From Rhodococcus sp. 06-462-5 (GTDB lineage: Bacteria > Actinomycetota > Actinomycetes > Mycobacteriales > Mycobacteriaceae): DNA of 64,000 bases. Location of the stretch: positions 150,645 through 214,644 of the forward strand of contig NZ_NOYD01000008.1 in NCBI RefSeq assembly GCF_002258315.1. Reading direction: 5' to 3'. The position numbers and the translations under genes were made by a program. Below are positions 23,043-35,303 of the stretch, one piece after another (the stretch's first letter is position 1; every line of letters begins with the position of its first letter). The notes below the pieces were generated by a model that did no database searches, was not told the DNA's origin, and saw only the letters and a program-made list of their open reading frames with translations.

Positions 23043-25412
23043 TCACCCCTCCCGAGTGATGGCCGCCAACACCGCGGTCAACACTCGAACGGCACCGTCT
23101 TTGTCCAATGGATCGTTACCGTTTCCGCATTTGGGGGATTGCACACAGGAAGGGCAGCCTGTTTGGCATTCGCACGAGACAATGGCGTCTTTGGTAGCCG
23201 CGAGCCAGTCGGCGATGGCCACGTGACCGCGGTCGGCGAAGCCTGCTCCGCCGTCGTATCCGTCGTAGACGAAGACCGTCGGCAGGCCGGTGTCGGGGTG
23301 CAGTGCCGTAGACACTCCACCGATGTCCCAGCGATCGCACGTCGCAACCAGGGGCAGCAATCCGATGGCTGCGTGTTCTGCTGCGTGCAGCGATCCGGGG
23401 AATCGTTCGTACGGAACTCCGCTGCGCTCCAACAACTCCGGAGTGATGGTGTACATGACGGCTCGGGTGTCGAGTGTCTTTGCGGGCATGTCGAGTTCGA
23501 TGGAATCGAGTACCTCGCCGGAGAGGAGGCGTCGCAGATATCCGACGACCTGATGCGTCACGTTCACCTGAACCAGCGCGACGCGTACCTCGCCGTAGTC
23601 GACGGATTCGTGCACCGCGGTGATCGAGATGTCGGTGATCTCGCGCGCCGAGGTGTTCCACTCGGGTTGTTCGGAGTGCACCAGTGCGAGACCGGCATCG
23701 AGATCGAGTTCGTCGACGACGAACGACTCACCCTGGTGAATGTGCACCGCACCGGGGTGAGCGGTGGCGGGCGCTCGGCCGCCGTCGACGGTGCCGAGCA
23801 TGCGGCCCGACTCACCGTCGACGATGGCCACCTGCACACCGGTGCCGCCGCGAATGTTCACTGCACCGTGCGGCGAGAGCTGCTGTCCTTCGGGGGTGAT
23901 GAACCACCCGTGCGGACGCTTGCGTACGTAACCCTTCAGCTCGAGTTCCTCGAGTACCGATTCCGCACTCAACGACTCGGCCTCGGCCAACGTGATCGGC
24001 AGTTCGACTGCAGCGCAAAGCAATTGCGGAGCCAGAATGTAGGGATTGGTGGGGTCGGTGACGGTGGCCTCGACGGGCTTGTCCAACAGTGCCGCTGGGT
24101 GATGCACCAGATACGTGTCGAGGGGATCGTCACGCGCCACGAGTACCAGCAGTGAGCCCTCCCCGCGTCGTCCGGCTCGCCCTCCCTGCTGCCAGAACGA
24201 CGCGACGGTGCCGGGGAAGCCGGCGACGATCACCGCGTCCAAACCGGCGATGTCCACGCCCAATTCGAGCGCATTGGTGGTGGCCACCCCGAGCAGGGTG
24301 CCGTCGGACAGATCGGATTCGAGTTTGCGCCGATCCTCCGCCAGATACCCTGCGCGATAGGCGGCGACGCGTCGTACCAATTGCGGATCGACGTCGGCGA
24401 GAATTCTCTGGGTACCCAGCGCGGTCACCTCGGCTCCGCGTCTGGACCGAACGAAAGCGAGCGTTCGGGCACCCTCCACCAAAAGGTCGGCCATGATGCG
24501 CGACGCCTCGGCACCGGCGGACTTCCTTACCGGAGCGCCGTTTTCGCCGGTGATCTCCTTGAGCAGCGGTGGTTCCCACAGTGCGACGGTGCGCGCCCCG
24601 TGCGGGGATCCGTCTTCGGTGATCTCCTCGCACGGCGCTCCGATGAGTCGACTGGCTGCCCTCCCCGGTTCGGACGTCGTCGCACTGGCCAGAACGAATA
24701 CCGGCGATGCTCCGTACCGTGCGCACAGGCGTCGTAGTCGACGTAGCACCAATGCCACGTTGGATCCGAAAACGCCGCGGTAGTAGTGACATTCGTCCAC
24801 CACCACGTAGCGGAGATTGCGGAGGAACCGCGACCATCGCTCGTGCGAGCCGAGGATGCCGAGATGCAGCATGTCGGGATTGGTGAAGATCCACCGCGCA
24901 TTGGCGCGGGCCCACTGGCGAATCTCGATCGGCGTGTCACCGTCGTACGCGCTGGGGAACACTTCGGCGAGTTCGTCTGACAGCGAACGTAACTCGTCGG
25001 TGATCGAGATCGTGGTGCGTAGCTGATCGGCACCGAGGGCCTTGGTGGGAGCCAGGTACAGCGCGGTTGCGCGGGCGTCGGCGGAGAGAGTCGTCAGAAT
25101 CGGCAGTTGATATGCCAGCGATTTGCCCGACGCGGTGCTGGTCGAGAGCACCACATGACTGCCCTCGGCCGCGAGTGTTGCCGCATGTGCTTGATGCGTC
25201 CACGGTTGTGCGATCCCACGAGAGGTGATCACCTGCACCACTTCCGGGCCCACCCACGACGGCCAGGAGGCGAACTGTGAGGCCCGTGCCGGCAGTTCGG
25301 CGACGTGGGTCAACGGGCTTTCGCTCGCGGGCGATCCCGCCAACACTCGATCCAGCAACCGCTGCCCGTAACTACCGGCATCCGCACCGCCGTGCGGATG
25401 TTGCTCGCTCAC
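23043..25412 (-). CDS. DEAD/DEAH-box helicase with DUF1998 zinc-cluster domain (Rv3649/MrfA-like)
   Basis: A 789-residue superfamily 2 helicase of the actinobacterial helicase/secretion neighbourhood. Motif I is STSTASGKS (about residues 93-101), motif Ia APTKALGADQ, motif II DECH (VVVDECHYYRG), motif III LASATTS, motif VI QQGGRAGRRG. The C-terminus has the DUF1998 four-cysteine cluster CECQTGCPSCVQSPKCG. Relatives such as B. subtilis MrfA take part in repair of mitomycin C-type DNA damage. ATG 25412 gives the family N-terminus. It stands alone and convergent to lldR. In M. tuberculosis it lies beside the tad genes; here the island and lld genes separate them. Confidence 0.92.
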   Translation of the reverse strand: MSEQHPHGGADAGSYGQRLLDRVLAGSPASESPLTHVAELPARASQFASWPSWVGPEVVQVITSRGIAQPWTHQAHAATLAAEGSHVVLSTSTASGKSLAYQLPILTTLSADARATALYLAPTKALGADQLRTTISITDELRSLSDELAEVFPSAYDGDTPIEIRQWARANARWIFTNPDMLHLGILGSHERWSRFLRNLRYVVVDECHYYRGVFGSNVALVLRRLRRLCARYGASPVFVLASATTSEPGRAASRLIGAPCEEITEDGSPHGARTVALWEPPLLKEITGENGAPVRKSAGAEASRIMADLLVEGARTLAFVRSRRGAEVTALGTQRILADVDPQLVRRVAAYRAGYLAEDRRKLESDLSDGTLLGVATTNALELGVDIAGLDAVIVAGFPGTVASFWQQGGRAGRRGEGSLLVLVARDDPLDTYLVHHPAALLDKPVEATVTDPTNPYILAPQLLCAAVELPITLAEAESLSAESVLEELELKGYVRKRPHGWFITPEGQQLSPHGAVNIRGGTGVQVAIVDGESGRMLGTVDGGRAPATAHPGAVHIHQGESFVVDELDLDAGLALVHSEQPEWNTSAREITDISITAVHESVDYGEVRVALVQVNVTHQVVGYLRRLLSGEVLDSIELDMPAKTLDTRAVMYTITPELLERSGVPYERFPGSLHAAEHAAIGLLPLVATCDRWDIGGVSTALHPDTGLPTVFVYDGYDGGAGFADRGHVAIADWLAATKDAIVSCECQTGCPSCVQSPKCGNGNDPLDKDGAVRVLTAVLAAITREG

Positions 25413-25811
25413 TGCCGGTCTCCATGCATTCGTTCGATCTACAAGTGCCGTCGGGCTCTTCGCGACCTGGGATCCCCATGCTAGCGCGGACCCTGCCGGG
25501 CCCCTTCGAGCCCTGGTGAGAGGGGCTGTTCACCCGTCCGGCGTTGTCCGTTTCGACAACTCGGACAAAATGTTCGAAAACGCTCGACTTTCGACTGTTG
25601 CGAACGCGGATCTCATGGTTCACTTGACCCGGTCGCAGCTTCTGTGTTCGTTCTACGCTCGCAGGATCTATCGTTGCGGGCGCGGTACTGGAAGAGCTCG
25701 TCCGTCAGGGGGAATCCTGAGGGGGATTCAGGAAAGTGCAGCGGTCGGAACCGGCCCGATGGACCGAAAGTGCGCTCCATCGAATCCGGTGTTAGAAAGA
25801 GAAGGAAAAGC
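25413..25811 (+). promoter_or_regulatory. Long upstream region of cspA
   Basis: About 400 bases with no gene between the divergent helicase start and cspA. It contains TTGTCCG (25544-25550) inverted at 25562-25568, and a GAATCC/GGATTC hairpin within 25715-25735 preceding the ribosome-binding site GAGAAGGA. Cold-shock genes often have long structured 5' leaders that control translation; that role here is inference. Confidence 0.45.
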
Positions 25812-26015
25812 ATGGCTCAGGGAACTGTGAAGTGGTTCAACGCCGAAAAGGGCTTTGGATTCATCGCACCAGAAGACGGCTCCGCTGACGTCTTCGTCCA
25901 CTACTCCGAGATCCAGGGCAGCGGCTTCCGCACCCTCGAGGAGAACCAGCGCGTCGAGTTCGAGGTCGGCCAGGGCACCAAGGGTCCTCAGGCAACGGGC
26001 GTTCGCGCAGTCTGA
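25812..26015 (+). CDS. cspA: Cold-shock protein CspA
   Basis: A 67-residue single cold-shock domain, the standard length. [20 protein letters not shown] contains RNP1 (KGFGFI); RNP2 is VFVHYSEI, followed by [18 protein letters not shown]. It binds single-stranded RNA/DNA and melts RNA structures. ATG 25812 is preceded by AGAAGGAAAAG. Matches Rv3648c in position between the helicase and the Rv3647c-like gene. Confidence 0.96.
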   Translation: MAQGTVKWFNAEKGFGFIAPEDGSADVFVHYSEIQGSGFRTLEENQRVEFEVGQGTKGPQATGVRAV

Positions 26016-26163
26016 TTCTCTTCTTTTCGGAGACGAGAACCGTCATCCCCCTTTTCGATCGGTCGTACAAGTCCGGTGGGAAAGGGGGATGTTTCGTTTG
26101 TGCGAACCACCGGGGAGCGCCGAAAGCCGTGAGCGTGGGCGTCGATGTCCTAATGTCCATGCT

Positions 26164-26751
26164 GTGAACCAGCTGTCCTTCTTCTCCGCCGAGTCGTTGC
26201 CGCCCGCGGTGACCGATCTCAGTGGGCTGCTGGCTGCCACCGGCCATGTCGTCACCTCCGCGGGTGCGGCCCGAATTTCCGTCGTGGTCGACGCGCAGTG
26301 GCGCGCGGATGCCATCGCCGAACTCATCGAGCAATGCGGTCTGACGCCGGAGCTCGGTCGATCGGAAGAGGACAGGCCACTGGTGCGTACCGCGTCGGTG
26401 CCCGAACTGTCCGCATTGGCGTCTCTGTGGACCAAGGGCGCTGTCAAGGCCGTCCCGCCCGGTTGGGTACCGGGTTCCCGCGAACTGCGCGCCTGGGTGC
26501 TCGCATCGGGTCGTCCCGAGGCCGAGGGGGAGCGGTACGTGCTCGGCCTGGATCCCCATGCGCCCGAAACGCACGCCGTTCTCGCTCAGTCGCTGATGCG
26601 CGCGGGTATTGCGCCGACGCTCATCGGCACTCGCGGATCCAATCCGGGCCTCCGAATCACCGGTCGACGTCGGCTGTTGCGCCTCACCGAGAACGTCGGC
26701 GAGCCTCCGCAGAACGTGGACGCACGTACCAATTGGCCCCACGCCGAGTAG
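26164..26751 (+). CDS. Conserved actinobacterial hypothetical protein (Rv3647c-like)
   Basis: 195 residues from GTG 26164 (MNQLSFFSAESLPPAV). TAATGT at 26151-26156 ends 7 bases before the start, so the message is probably leaderless. A mixed alpha/beta protein with no transmembrane helix. Conserved-looking segments are LSGLLAATGHVV, LVRTASVPELSALASLWTKGAVKAVPPGW and a basic RRRLLRLTENVGEPP near the C-terminus. Function unknown. Position between cspA and topA is conserved in mycobacteria (from memory), which argues for a real gene tied to nucleic-acid metabolism. Confidence 0.85.
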   Translation: MNQLSFFSAESLPPAVTDLSGLLAATGHVVTSAGAARISVVVDAQWRADAIAELIEQCGLTPELGRSEEDRPLVRTASVPELSALASLWTKGAVKAVPPGWVPGSRELRAWVLASGRPEAEGERYVLGLDPHAPETHAVLAQSLMRAGIAPTLIGTRGSNPGLRITGRRRLLRLTENVGEPPQNVDARTNWPHAE

Positions 26752-26860
26752 AACGATCTGTGACTGATCTGCGAGTATTTGGCCGACGTATGTCAGTCTG
26801 TTAGTAGTGGGACAGGCAAATCTGCCTGTGAAAACGCACTAGGGAAGGTTCGGCAGCAAG

Positions 26861-29839
<2,979 letters not shown>

Positions 29840-29883
29840 CTCGCGGGTTCGGGTTGTCGGCCCCAACCACTAGGGTTGCGTGC

Positions 29884-31071
29884 ATGGCGGGTGTGTTCGA
29901 TCGATTGGTCGGTCAGGAAGATGTCGAGGCCGATCTGACGGCCGCAGCGGTTGCTGCTCGCAGCGGCGTCGACTCCTCGGCGATGACGCATTCGTGGCTC
30001 TTCACCGGCCCACCCGGGTCCGGTCGTTCCATCGCCGCCCTGTGCTTCGCGGCGGCGTTGCAGTGCACCACCGAGGGCGTTCCGGGCTGTGGGCATTGCC
30101 AGGCCTGTTCGACGACGATGGCTGGAACTCACGGCGATGTGCGACGCGTCGTACCCGAGGGATTGAGCATCAGCACCAAGGAGATGCGAGACATCGTCTC
30201 CATCGCCTCGCGTCGACCCAGCACCGGGTTGTGGCAGGTCGTCGTGGTCGAGGACGCCGACCGACTCACCGAGGGTGCCGGAAACGTGTTGCTCAAGGTC
30301 GTCGAGGAGCCGCCGGCGCGGACGGTGTTCCTGCTGTGTGCTCCGTCGGTCGATCCGCAGGACATCTCGGTGACTCTGCGCTCGCGGTGCCGGCACGTCT
30401 CGCTGGTCACGCCCACGGTGCCGGCGATCGCCCAGGTGCTGCAGACCCGCGACAAGCTCGACGCCGAGACGGCGGAATGGGCCGCGTCGATCAGCGGCGG
30501 CCACGTGGGCCGGGCTCGTCGACTCGCCACCGACGAGGATGCGCGGGCGCGTCGCAAGCGTGCGCTGGCTCTGGCGTCGGCAGCGGCCCGCCCCAATCAG
30601 GCCTATCTCGCGGCCGAGGAGCTGGTGAAGGCCGCCGAGGACGAGGCCAAGGAAATGAGTGCCTCGCGCGACGAGGCCGAAACCGAGGAATTGCGGACGG
30701 CCCTGGGTGCGGGCGGCACCGGTAAGGGTGCAGCGGGCGCGCTGCGCGGTTCGGCCGGGGTGCTCAAGGATCTCGAGAAGCGGCAGAAGTCGCGTGCCAC
30801 CAGAACCGGTCGCGATTCACTCGATCGCGCGCTGATGGATCTGGTGGGCCTGTATCGGGATGCGCTCGCTCGCTCGTACGGATCGACCGCGACGGCGACG
30901 CACCCCGACATGGCCGAGCAAGTCGAACGCATGGCAAAAGCCGTCCCACCCGAGGCGCTGCTGAAGAGTATCGAGGCTATCCTCGAATGCCGAGAGTCGT
31001 TGGCGGTCAACGCGAAACCGAAGTTCGCCATCTATGCCATGGTCGCGACGCTGGGCGACGTGCTGCGTTAA
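29884..31071 (+). CDS. holB: DNA polymerase III delta' subunit (clamp loader)
   Basis: 395 residues, AAA+ clamp-loader subunit (Rv3644c-like). It has GQEDVEADL at the N-terminus, Walker-like GPPGSGRS near residues 42-49, and a four-cysteine zinc module (C-x-GVPGCGHCQAC) near residues 60-78. EDADRLTEGAGNVLLKVVEEPP is the Walker B/sensor region and LRSRCRHVSLV the SRC motif. The C-terminal domain is helical. ATG 29884 lies 7 bases after TAGGGT (29871-29876), a leaderless actinobacterial promoter. It directly follows topA. It converges with the CGNR gene and overlaps its stop by four bases. Confidence 0.94.
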   Translation: MAGVFDRLVGQEDVEADLTAAAVAARSGVDSSAMTHSWLFTGPPGSGRSIAALCFAAALQCTTEGVPGCGHCQACSTTMAGTHGDVRRVVPEGLSISTKEMRDIVSIASRRPSTGLWQVVVVEDADRLTEGAGNVLLKVVEEPPARTVFLLCAPSVDPQDISVTLRSRCRHVSLVTPTVPAIAQVLQTRDKLDAETAEWAASISGGHVGRARRLATDEDARARRKRALALASAAARPNQAYLAAEELVKAAEDEAKEMSASRDEAETEELRTALGAGGTGKGAAGALRGSAGVLKDLEKRQKSRATRTGRDSLDRALMDLVGLYRDALARSYGSTATATHPDMAEQVERMAKAVPPEALLKSIEAILECRESLAVNAKPKFAIYAMVATLGDVLR

Positions 31072-31586
31072 TCCTGCGCCTTTTTACGCGCGCGCGAAGC
31101 CCGAAGATTGGCAACGTTGCCGCAGGTCTTCACGTCGTGCCAGACGCCACTGTTGTTGCGGGACCGGTCGTAGAAGGCCGATCCGCAGGCCTCGTTCCTG
31201 CATCGCTTGAGTCGACGCCACGTGTCCGCCTGTTGGGCGAGAAGCACTTCGGACCAGATCTGCGACGCGATCCAGTCGGTCCCGGTGCCGGTGGGCGAGA
31301 GTCTGACGGTGCCGTCGGTGTCCGGAACGAGCTCGACTCGGACAGCCGGCCGCGCAGCCATTTCGCCTGCAATGGCCGCTTCCACATCGGATCGCAGTAT
31401 CCGTAGGGCGGCTGCGTCATCGTCCGAGAGCGCCGTCCCCCAGGTGGAGGACGCTGTTTCGCCGTCGGCGATGAGGTCGGGAAGGTCGTACGCGTCGATG
31501 GCTCGCGTGTTGAGCAGATCCTGAACCACCTGCAAGCCGTCGGGTGCCGGCGCGAGGCGGAAGCGCTCCGTCGGAGACAGTGACAT
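31068..31586 (-). CDS. CGNR zinc-finger protein with ABATE domain
   Basis: 172 residues from ATG 31586 (MSLSPTERF). The N-terminal ABATE-type helical domain covers about residues 10-120 (DLLNTRAID is the conserved LLNT segment). A C-terminal CGNR zinc finger follows: CRNEACGSAFYD, then TCGNVANLRASRARKK, with Val in place of Arg in the CGNR signature. Such proteins are small putative DNA-binding regulators. It lies divergent from the SDR gene at 31675 and may regulate it. A similar but distinct CGNR gene occurs at 48093. Ligand and targets unknown. Confidence 0.82.
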   Translation of the reverse strand: MSLSPTERFRLAPAPDGLQVVQDLLNTRAIDAYDLPDLIADGETASSTWGTALSDDDAAALRILRSDVEAAIAGEMAARPAVRVELVPDTDGTVRLSPTGTGTDWIASQIWSEVLLAQQADTWRRLKRCRNEACGSAFYDRSRNNSGVWHDVKTCGNVANLRASRARKKAQD

Positions 31587-31674
31587 AAGTGAACTGTATT
31601 TGACTATGTCGCGCCGGTCAACTACTAATGACAGAATCAAAAGCATTTGACCTCTGTCTAGAAGGGTGACGGCC

Positions 31675-32370
31675 ATGGTGTCGATTCAAGGAGCAACAGT
31701 GTTGGTGACCGGCGGTCAGCGCGGTCTGGGCAAGGCGACGGTCGATGCGTTGCTCGAGCGTGGGGCCGCGAAGGTCTACGCGACGGCGAGGAACCCGCGC
31801 GAGGACTCCGATCCTCGGGTGGTGCCGGTTGCCCTGGATGTCGCCGACGCCGATTCTGTTGCAGCGCTTGGCGATATCGCCTCCGACGTGTCGATCGTCT
31901 TCAACAACGCCGGCGCTCCCGGAACGACACCGTTGCTGACGACCTCGATCGACGACGTTCGCGCGGTGTTCGAGACCAACGTCTTCGGCGCGCTGCGAAT
32001 TGCGCAGGAGTTCGCCCCGATCCTGAAGGCCAACGGCGGCGGGGCCTTGGTCGACATCCACTCGGTGCTGTCGTGGCTCGGCGGCGCGGGTGCCTACGGC
32101 GCGTCGAAGGCGGCGATCTGGTCGGCCACCAACTCGCTGAGGCTCGAGCTCGCACCGCAGGGAACCCTCGTCGTCGGGGTGCATCTCGGATACACCGATA
32201 CCGACATGATCGCCGATCTGGACGTCCCGAAGAACGACCCACGCGACGTGGTGCGCCAGGTGCTCGACGCCGTCGAGGCCGGCGAGACCGAAGTGCTCGC
32301 CGATGACGTGACCAGGCACGTCAAGTCGATCCTCAGCGGACCGGCGGAAGGACTCGGCCTCGCAGGCTGA
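31675..32370 (+). CDS. Short-chain dehydrogenase/reductase
   Basis: 231-residue classical SDR. It has an NAD(P) motif TGGQRGLG near residues 12-19, an NNAG motif (FNNAGAPG), and catalytic Ser in DIHSVLSW with Tyr/Lys in YGASKAA. The Arg residues after the first strand (TARNPRED) favour NADPH. ATG 31675 has GAAGGG about 10 bases upstream. It is divergent from the CGNR gene, so the pair may be a regulator/enzyme unit. The substrate is not predictable; the family includes ketone and quinone reductases. Confidence 0.88.
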   Translation: MVSIQGATVLVTGGQRGLGKATVDALLERGAAKVYATARNPREDSDPRVVPVALDVADADSVAALGDIASDVSIVFNNAGAPGTTPLLTTSIDDVRAVFETNVFGALRIAQEFAPILKANGGGALVDIHSVLSWLGGAGAYGASKAAIWSATNSLRLELAPQGTLVVGVHLGYTDTDMIADLDVPKNDPRDVVRQVLDAVEAGETEVLADDVTRHVKSILSGPAEGLGLAG

Positions 32371-32436
32371 TCGCGCGAGGAGGCGATTTTCGTTTCGACG
32401 TGATGCTCCGTTAGACTCACCAACGCCGAAAGGCAC

Positions 32437-32512
32437 GCCGCCTTAGCTCAGTCGGTAGAGCATTTCACTCGTAATGAAAAGGTCAAGAGTTCGATTCTCT
32501 TAGGCGGCTCCA
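32437..32512 (+). tRNA. tRNA-Thr (anticodon CGT)
   Basis: Cloverleaf with acceptor GCCGCCT pairing with AGGCGGC, D-arm AGCTCAGTCGGTAGAGC, anticodon stem TTTCA/TGAAA enclosing loop CTCGTAA (anticodon CGT, reads ACG), and T-arm AGAG-TTCGATT-CTCT. A discriminator T and encoded CCA (32510-32512) follow. A probable -10 TTAGACT precedes it by about 20 bases. Confidence 0.97.
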
Positions 32513-32517
32513 CCAGC

Positions 32518-32555
32518 AGGCCCCTGACATGCATCAGCGTGTTGGGGGCCTTTTT
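32518..32555 (+). terminator. Intrinsic terminator of tRNA-Thr
   Basis: AGGCCCC (32518-32524) pairs with GGGGCCT (32545-32551), followed by a TTTTT run to 32555. Loop of 20 bases with partial extra pairing. Directly behind the tRNA CCA. Confidence 0.85.
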
Positions 32556-32656
32556 GGTTGTCACGTCGGATGCTCTGGATCGACCTCTTAGCCCCGTCGG
32601 TCCTGCAAGATCAGTTCATGCGAACCGACGAGGTGCATGGCACCGGTGGTGACCTG

Positions 32657-33670
32657 ATGACCGCGATCGTCACCACCGGCACCGGTGGCTACGACAAGCT
32701 CGTCCTGTCCGAGGTGCCGAGGCCGGTGCCGGGTCCGGGTGAGGTGCTCGTTCGAGTGTTGGCGGCGGGGATGAACAACACCGAAATCAACACGCGTGTG
32801 GGTTGGTACCCCGACGGCGGGTGGAACGACACGACACCGTTTCCGCTCATTCAGGGCACGGATTGCTGTGGGCTCGTGTGTGTGGGCGTCGGGACCGACG
32901 AATCCATCGTCGGCCGCCGGGTCCTGGTTCGATCGTGCATGCGTGTCGACGGATTCTCGTCGGGCGAGACGCGCTGGTTGGGCTCGGACATGGACGGCGC
33001 GTTCGCCCAGTTCGTCGTCGTTCCGGCAAGCGAGGTCTTCGTGATCGATTGTGACTGGACCGACGCGGAGTTGGCCACGATTCCCTGTGCGTACGGCACG
33101 GCGGAGAACATGGTCGCTCGCGCGGGAGTACGTCGAGGCTCGACGGTGCTCATCACCGGCGCGTCGGGTGGAGTCGGTTCCGCCGCAGTACAACTCGCCG
33201 CGCGGCGCGGCGCGCGCGTCATCGGCGTCGCGAGCCATGCCAAGCACGATCAGCTCCGCGAACTCGGCGTCGACGAGGTCTACGGGCGCGACGCAGATCT
33301 GGCGGGCCTCCTCGGCAAGCGCAGCGTCGATGTGGTGATCGACAACGTCGCAGGCGCAGGGTTCGGTCTTCTGCTCGACCTTCTCGTTCGCGGTGGAACC
33401 TACGTGTCCTCGGGTGCGATCGCGGGACCTGTCGTCGAGTTGGATCTCCGAACGATGTATCTGAACGATCTGACGCTCCTCGGGTGCACGGCGTGGAGCG
33501 AGGACGTGTTTCCGAACGTCGTGTCGTACATCGAAGCCGGTGAAATTCGCCCCTTGTTGGCCGAATCGTTTCCGCTCAAGCAGATCGCGGCGGCGCAGCA
33601 GCGCTTTCTGGAGAAGGACCACGTAGGGAAGTTCGTCCTCGTTCCGCCCGTGGTCCGCGATCAGGCTTGA
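32657..33670 (+). CDS. Medium-chain (MDR) alcohol dehydrogenase / quinone-reductase-like protein
   Basis: 337 residues from ATG 32657 (MTAIVTTGTGGYD), the usual MDR N-terminus; upstream in-frame starts at 32618 and 32558 run toward the tRNA terminator. It has a GroES-like domain with GPGEVLVRVLAAGMNNTEI and PLIQGTDCCG. The Rossmann part contains ITGASGGVGSAAVQLA near residues 165-180. The zinc-binding residues of true alcohol dehydrogenases are mostly replaced, so it is probably an NADPH-dependent quinone/enone reductase. Single gene; substrate unknown. Confidence 0.86.
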   Translation: MTAIVTTGTGGYDKLVLSEVPRPVPGPGEVLVRVLAAGMNNTEINTRVGWYPDGGWNDTTPFPLIQGTDCCGLVCVGVGTDESIVGRRVLVRSCMRVDGFSSGETRWLGSDMDGAFAQFVVVPASEVFVIDCDWTDAELATIPCAYGTAENMVARAGVRRGSTVLITGASGGVGSAAVQLAARRGARVIGVASHAKHDQLRELGVDEVYGRDADLAGLLGKRSVDVVIDNVAGAGFGLLLDLLVRGGTYVSSGAIAGPVVELDLRTMYLNDLTLLGCTAWSEDVFPNVVSYIEAGEIRPLLAESFPLKQIAAAQQRFLEKDHVGKFVLVPPVVRDQA

Positions 33671-33691
33671 CGCGCAGGCACACTGGATGGA

Positions 33692-34501
33692 GTGTTCGCC
33701 TCCCTCGCCCCGGCTCGCCGCCGCCTCGTGTTCGCTGTACTCGCTCTTGTCTTGGTCGGAGTCGTCGCGGCCGTGGCGGCCTTCGTCGCATCGCGCCCCA
33801 CGAGCGACCCCGTTGCACGCGTCGACCAGTCCGTGCCCGGCCCGGTGCTGCTGGTCCCCGGATTCGGCGGATCAACCGATGCGTTGGATGTGCTTGCGGC
33901 GGAACTACGAGAGAACGGCCGCGACGCGACCGTCGTGGCCCTGCCCGACGGCGGCGTCGGCGACCTGACCGTGCAGGCGCAGACCCTGCGCGACGCCGTC
34001 GACGCAGCCCTGACTCGGACGGCGGCGACGTCGGTCGACGTCGTCGGGTATTCCGCGGGCGGGGTGGTGGCCCGGATCTGGGCCACCGATCTGGGCGGCG
34101 TCGAGCAGGCTCGACGCATCGTGACCCTCGGCTCCCCACATCACGGCACCCAGGTGGCCGCTCTGGCGTCCCAGGTCCTGCCCGACCAATGCCCGACGGC
34201 CTGTCAGCAGCTCGTCCCCGACAGTTCCGTGCTCACCGCCCTGAACTCCGGCGACGAGACACCGGAGGGGCCGCAGTGGGTGTCGGTGTGGACCGAACTG
34301 GACCAGGTGGTGACCCCGCCGTCCTCGGCCACCCTCGATGGAGCGATCGACATCCCCGTCCAGAGCGTGTGTGCGGACTCCACCGTCGACCACGGGAACC
34401 TGCCCCGCGATCCTCTCGTCGGCGCAATCGTGTCCGCCCAGTTGGACGGCGACTCCACCGTTCAGCTCGGCGCAGCTGATTGCAGCCGTCTCAGCTCGTG
34501 A
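33692..34501 (+). CDS. Exported/membrane-anchored alpha/beta hydrolase (lipase-like)
   Basis: 269 residues. The N-terminus has basic ARRR followed by a long hydrophobic helix (LVFAVLALVLVGVVAAVAAF), acting as signal or anchor. The mature part has the oxyanion segment LLVPGFGGS and the nucleophile elbow GYSAGG; an SPHHGTQ segment typical of class I lipases (LGSPHHGT) follows. The catalytic His is probably in VDHGNLPRDP. Starts with GTG 33692. Its end overlaps the convergent ABC permease gene by 11 bases. Likely extracytoplasmic esterase/lipase; substrate unknown. Confidence 0.87.
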   Translation: MFASLAPARRRLVFAVLALVLVGVVAAVAAFVASRPTSDPVARVDQSVPGPVLLVPGFGGSTDALDVLAAELRENGRDATVVALPDGGVGDLTVQAQTLRDAVDAALTRTAATSVDVVGYSAGGVVARIWATDLGGVEQARRIVTLGSPHHGTQVAALASQVLPDQCPTACQQLVPDSSVLTALNSGDETPEGPQWVSVWTELDQVVTPPSSATLDGAIDIPVQSVCADSTVDHGNLPRDPLVGAIVSAQLDGDSTVQLGAADCSRLSS

Positions 34502-35303
34502 TGTCTTTGGTCGTGAAGTTCGCCCACGCGGCGCCCAGGAGCACAACGACGTAGACGCCCTGCAACCCGACGCCGCGCATCAGGTCCCGCGTCGGCACCG
34601 GGTCGCGGAACAGGTCGACGAAAGCCAACCAGTACCGCGTCGGCAGATACGGTGCGATGGCGTCGGCGGCGTCCAGCGTCAGCAGCAGCGAGCTGGCGAT
34701 GAGGAACGCCAACGCGCCCAGCGTCGCGGCGAGCGGGGAGTCGGTCAGGGTCGAGAGGAACAGGCCCATGGCCGCCACTCCGAGCATCGACAGCGTCACG
34801 TAGAGCACGGCGATGACGGTGCGCACGGCGACCTGTTCATCGGTGAGCACCGTGCCGGACACGCTGGAGACGCCGGCCAACGACGTGGTGTCGAACAGCG
34901 TCGTACCGACGAAGTACGCGACAGCGGCAACGATGACCACGGCCAGCAGCACGAAGGCGGCCACCGAGATCAGCTTCGCCACCAGAAGCTTGGTCCGTCC
35001 CACCGGGCGGGCGAGCAGGTAGCGCAGGGTGCCGGCCTGAGCCTCCCCGGCTACGGCGTCGCCTGCGATGACCGAGACGGCGACGGGCAGGAACAGCGGA
35101 AGCACGATGGCGAGCGCGGCGAGCGGGAAGAGCTGACCGTTGGTGAGCACCGCGGACAGAAACGCGGGGCCTTCGCCGGGCCGCGGACCGACGTCGGTGA
35201 GGGCCAACAGACCCGCGACGACGGTGGGCAGCAGATTGAGCAGGAGAATGACGACCCACGTGCGGGGTCGGCTCAGCATTGCGCGCAGCTCGACGCCGAT
35301 CAT
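34491..35303 (-). CDS. ABC-2 type exporter permease
   Basis: 270-residue membrane protein with six hydrophobic helices and an ABC-2 layout: VILLLNLLPTVVAGLLAL, LFPLAALAIVLPLFLPVAVSVIAGDAVAGEAQAGTLRYLL-type region (the GEAQAGTLRYLL segment is characteristic), then further helices. ATG 35303 overlaps the ATPase stop by four bases, so both subunits are coupled. It would form a dimer with two ATPases. Last gene of a three-gene operon starting at 37338. Confidence 0.88.
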   Translation of the reverse strand: MIGVELRAMLSRPRTWVVILLLNLLPTVVAGLLALTDVGPRPGEGPAFLSAVLTNGQLFPLAALAIVLPLFLPVAVSVIAGDAVAGEAQAGTLRYLLARPVGRTKLLVAKLISVAAFVLLAVVIVAAVAYFVGTTLFDTTSLAGVSSVSGTVLTDEQVAVRTVIAVLYVTLSMLGVAAMGLFLSTLTDSPLAATLGALAFLIASSLLLTLDAADAIAPYLPTRYWLAFVDLFRDPVPTRDLMRGVGLQGVYVVVLLGAAWANFTTKDITS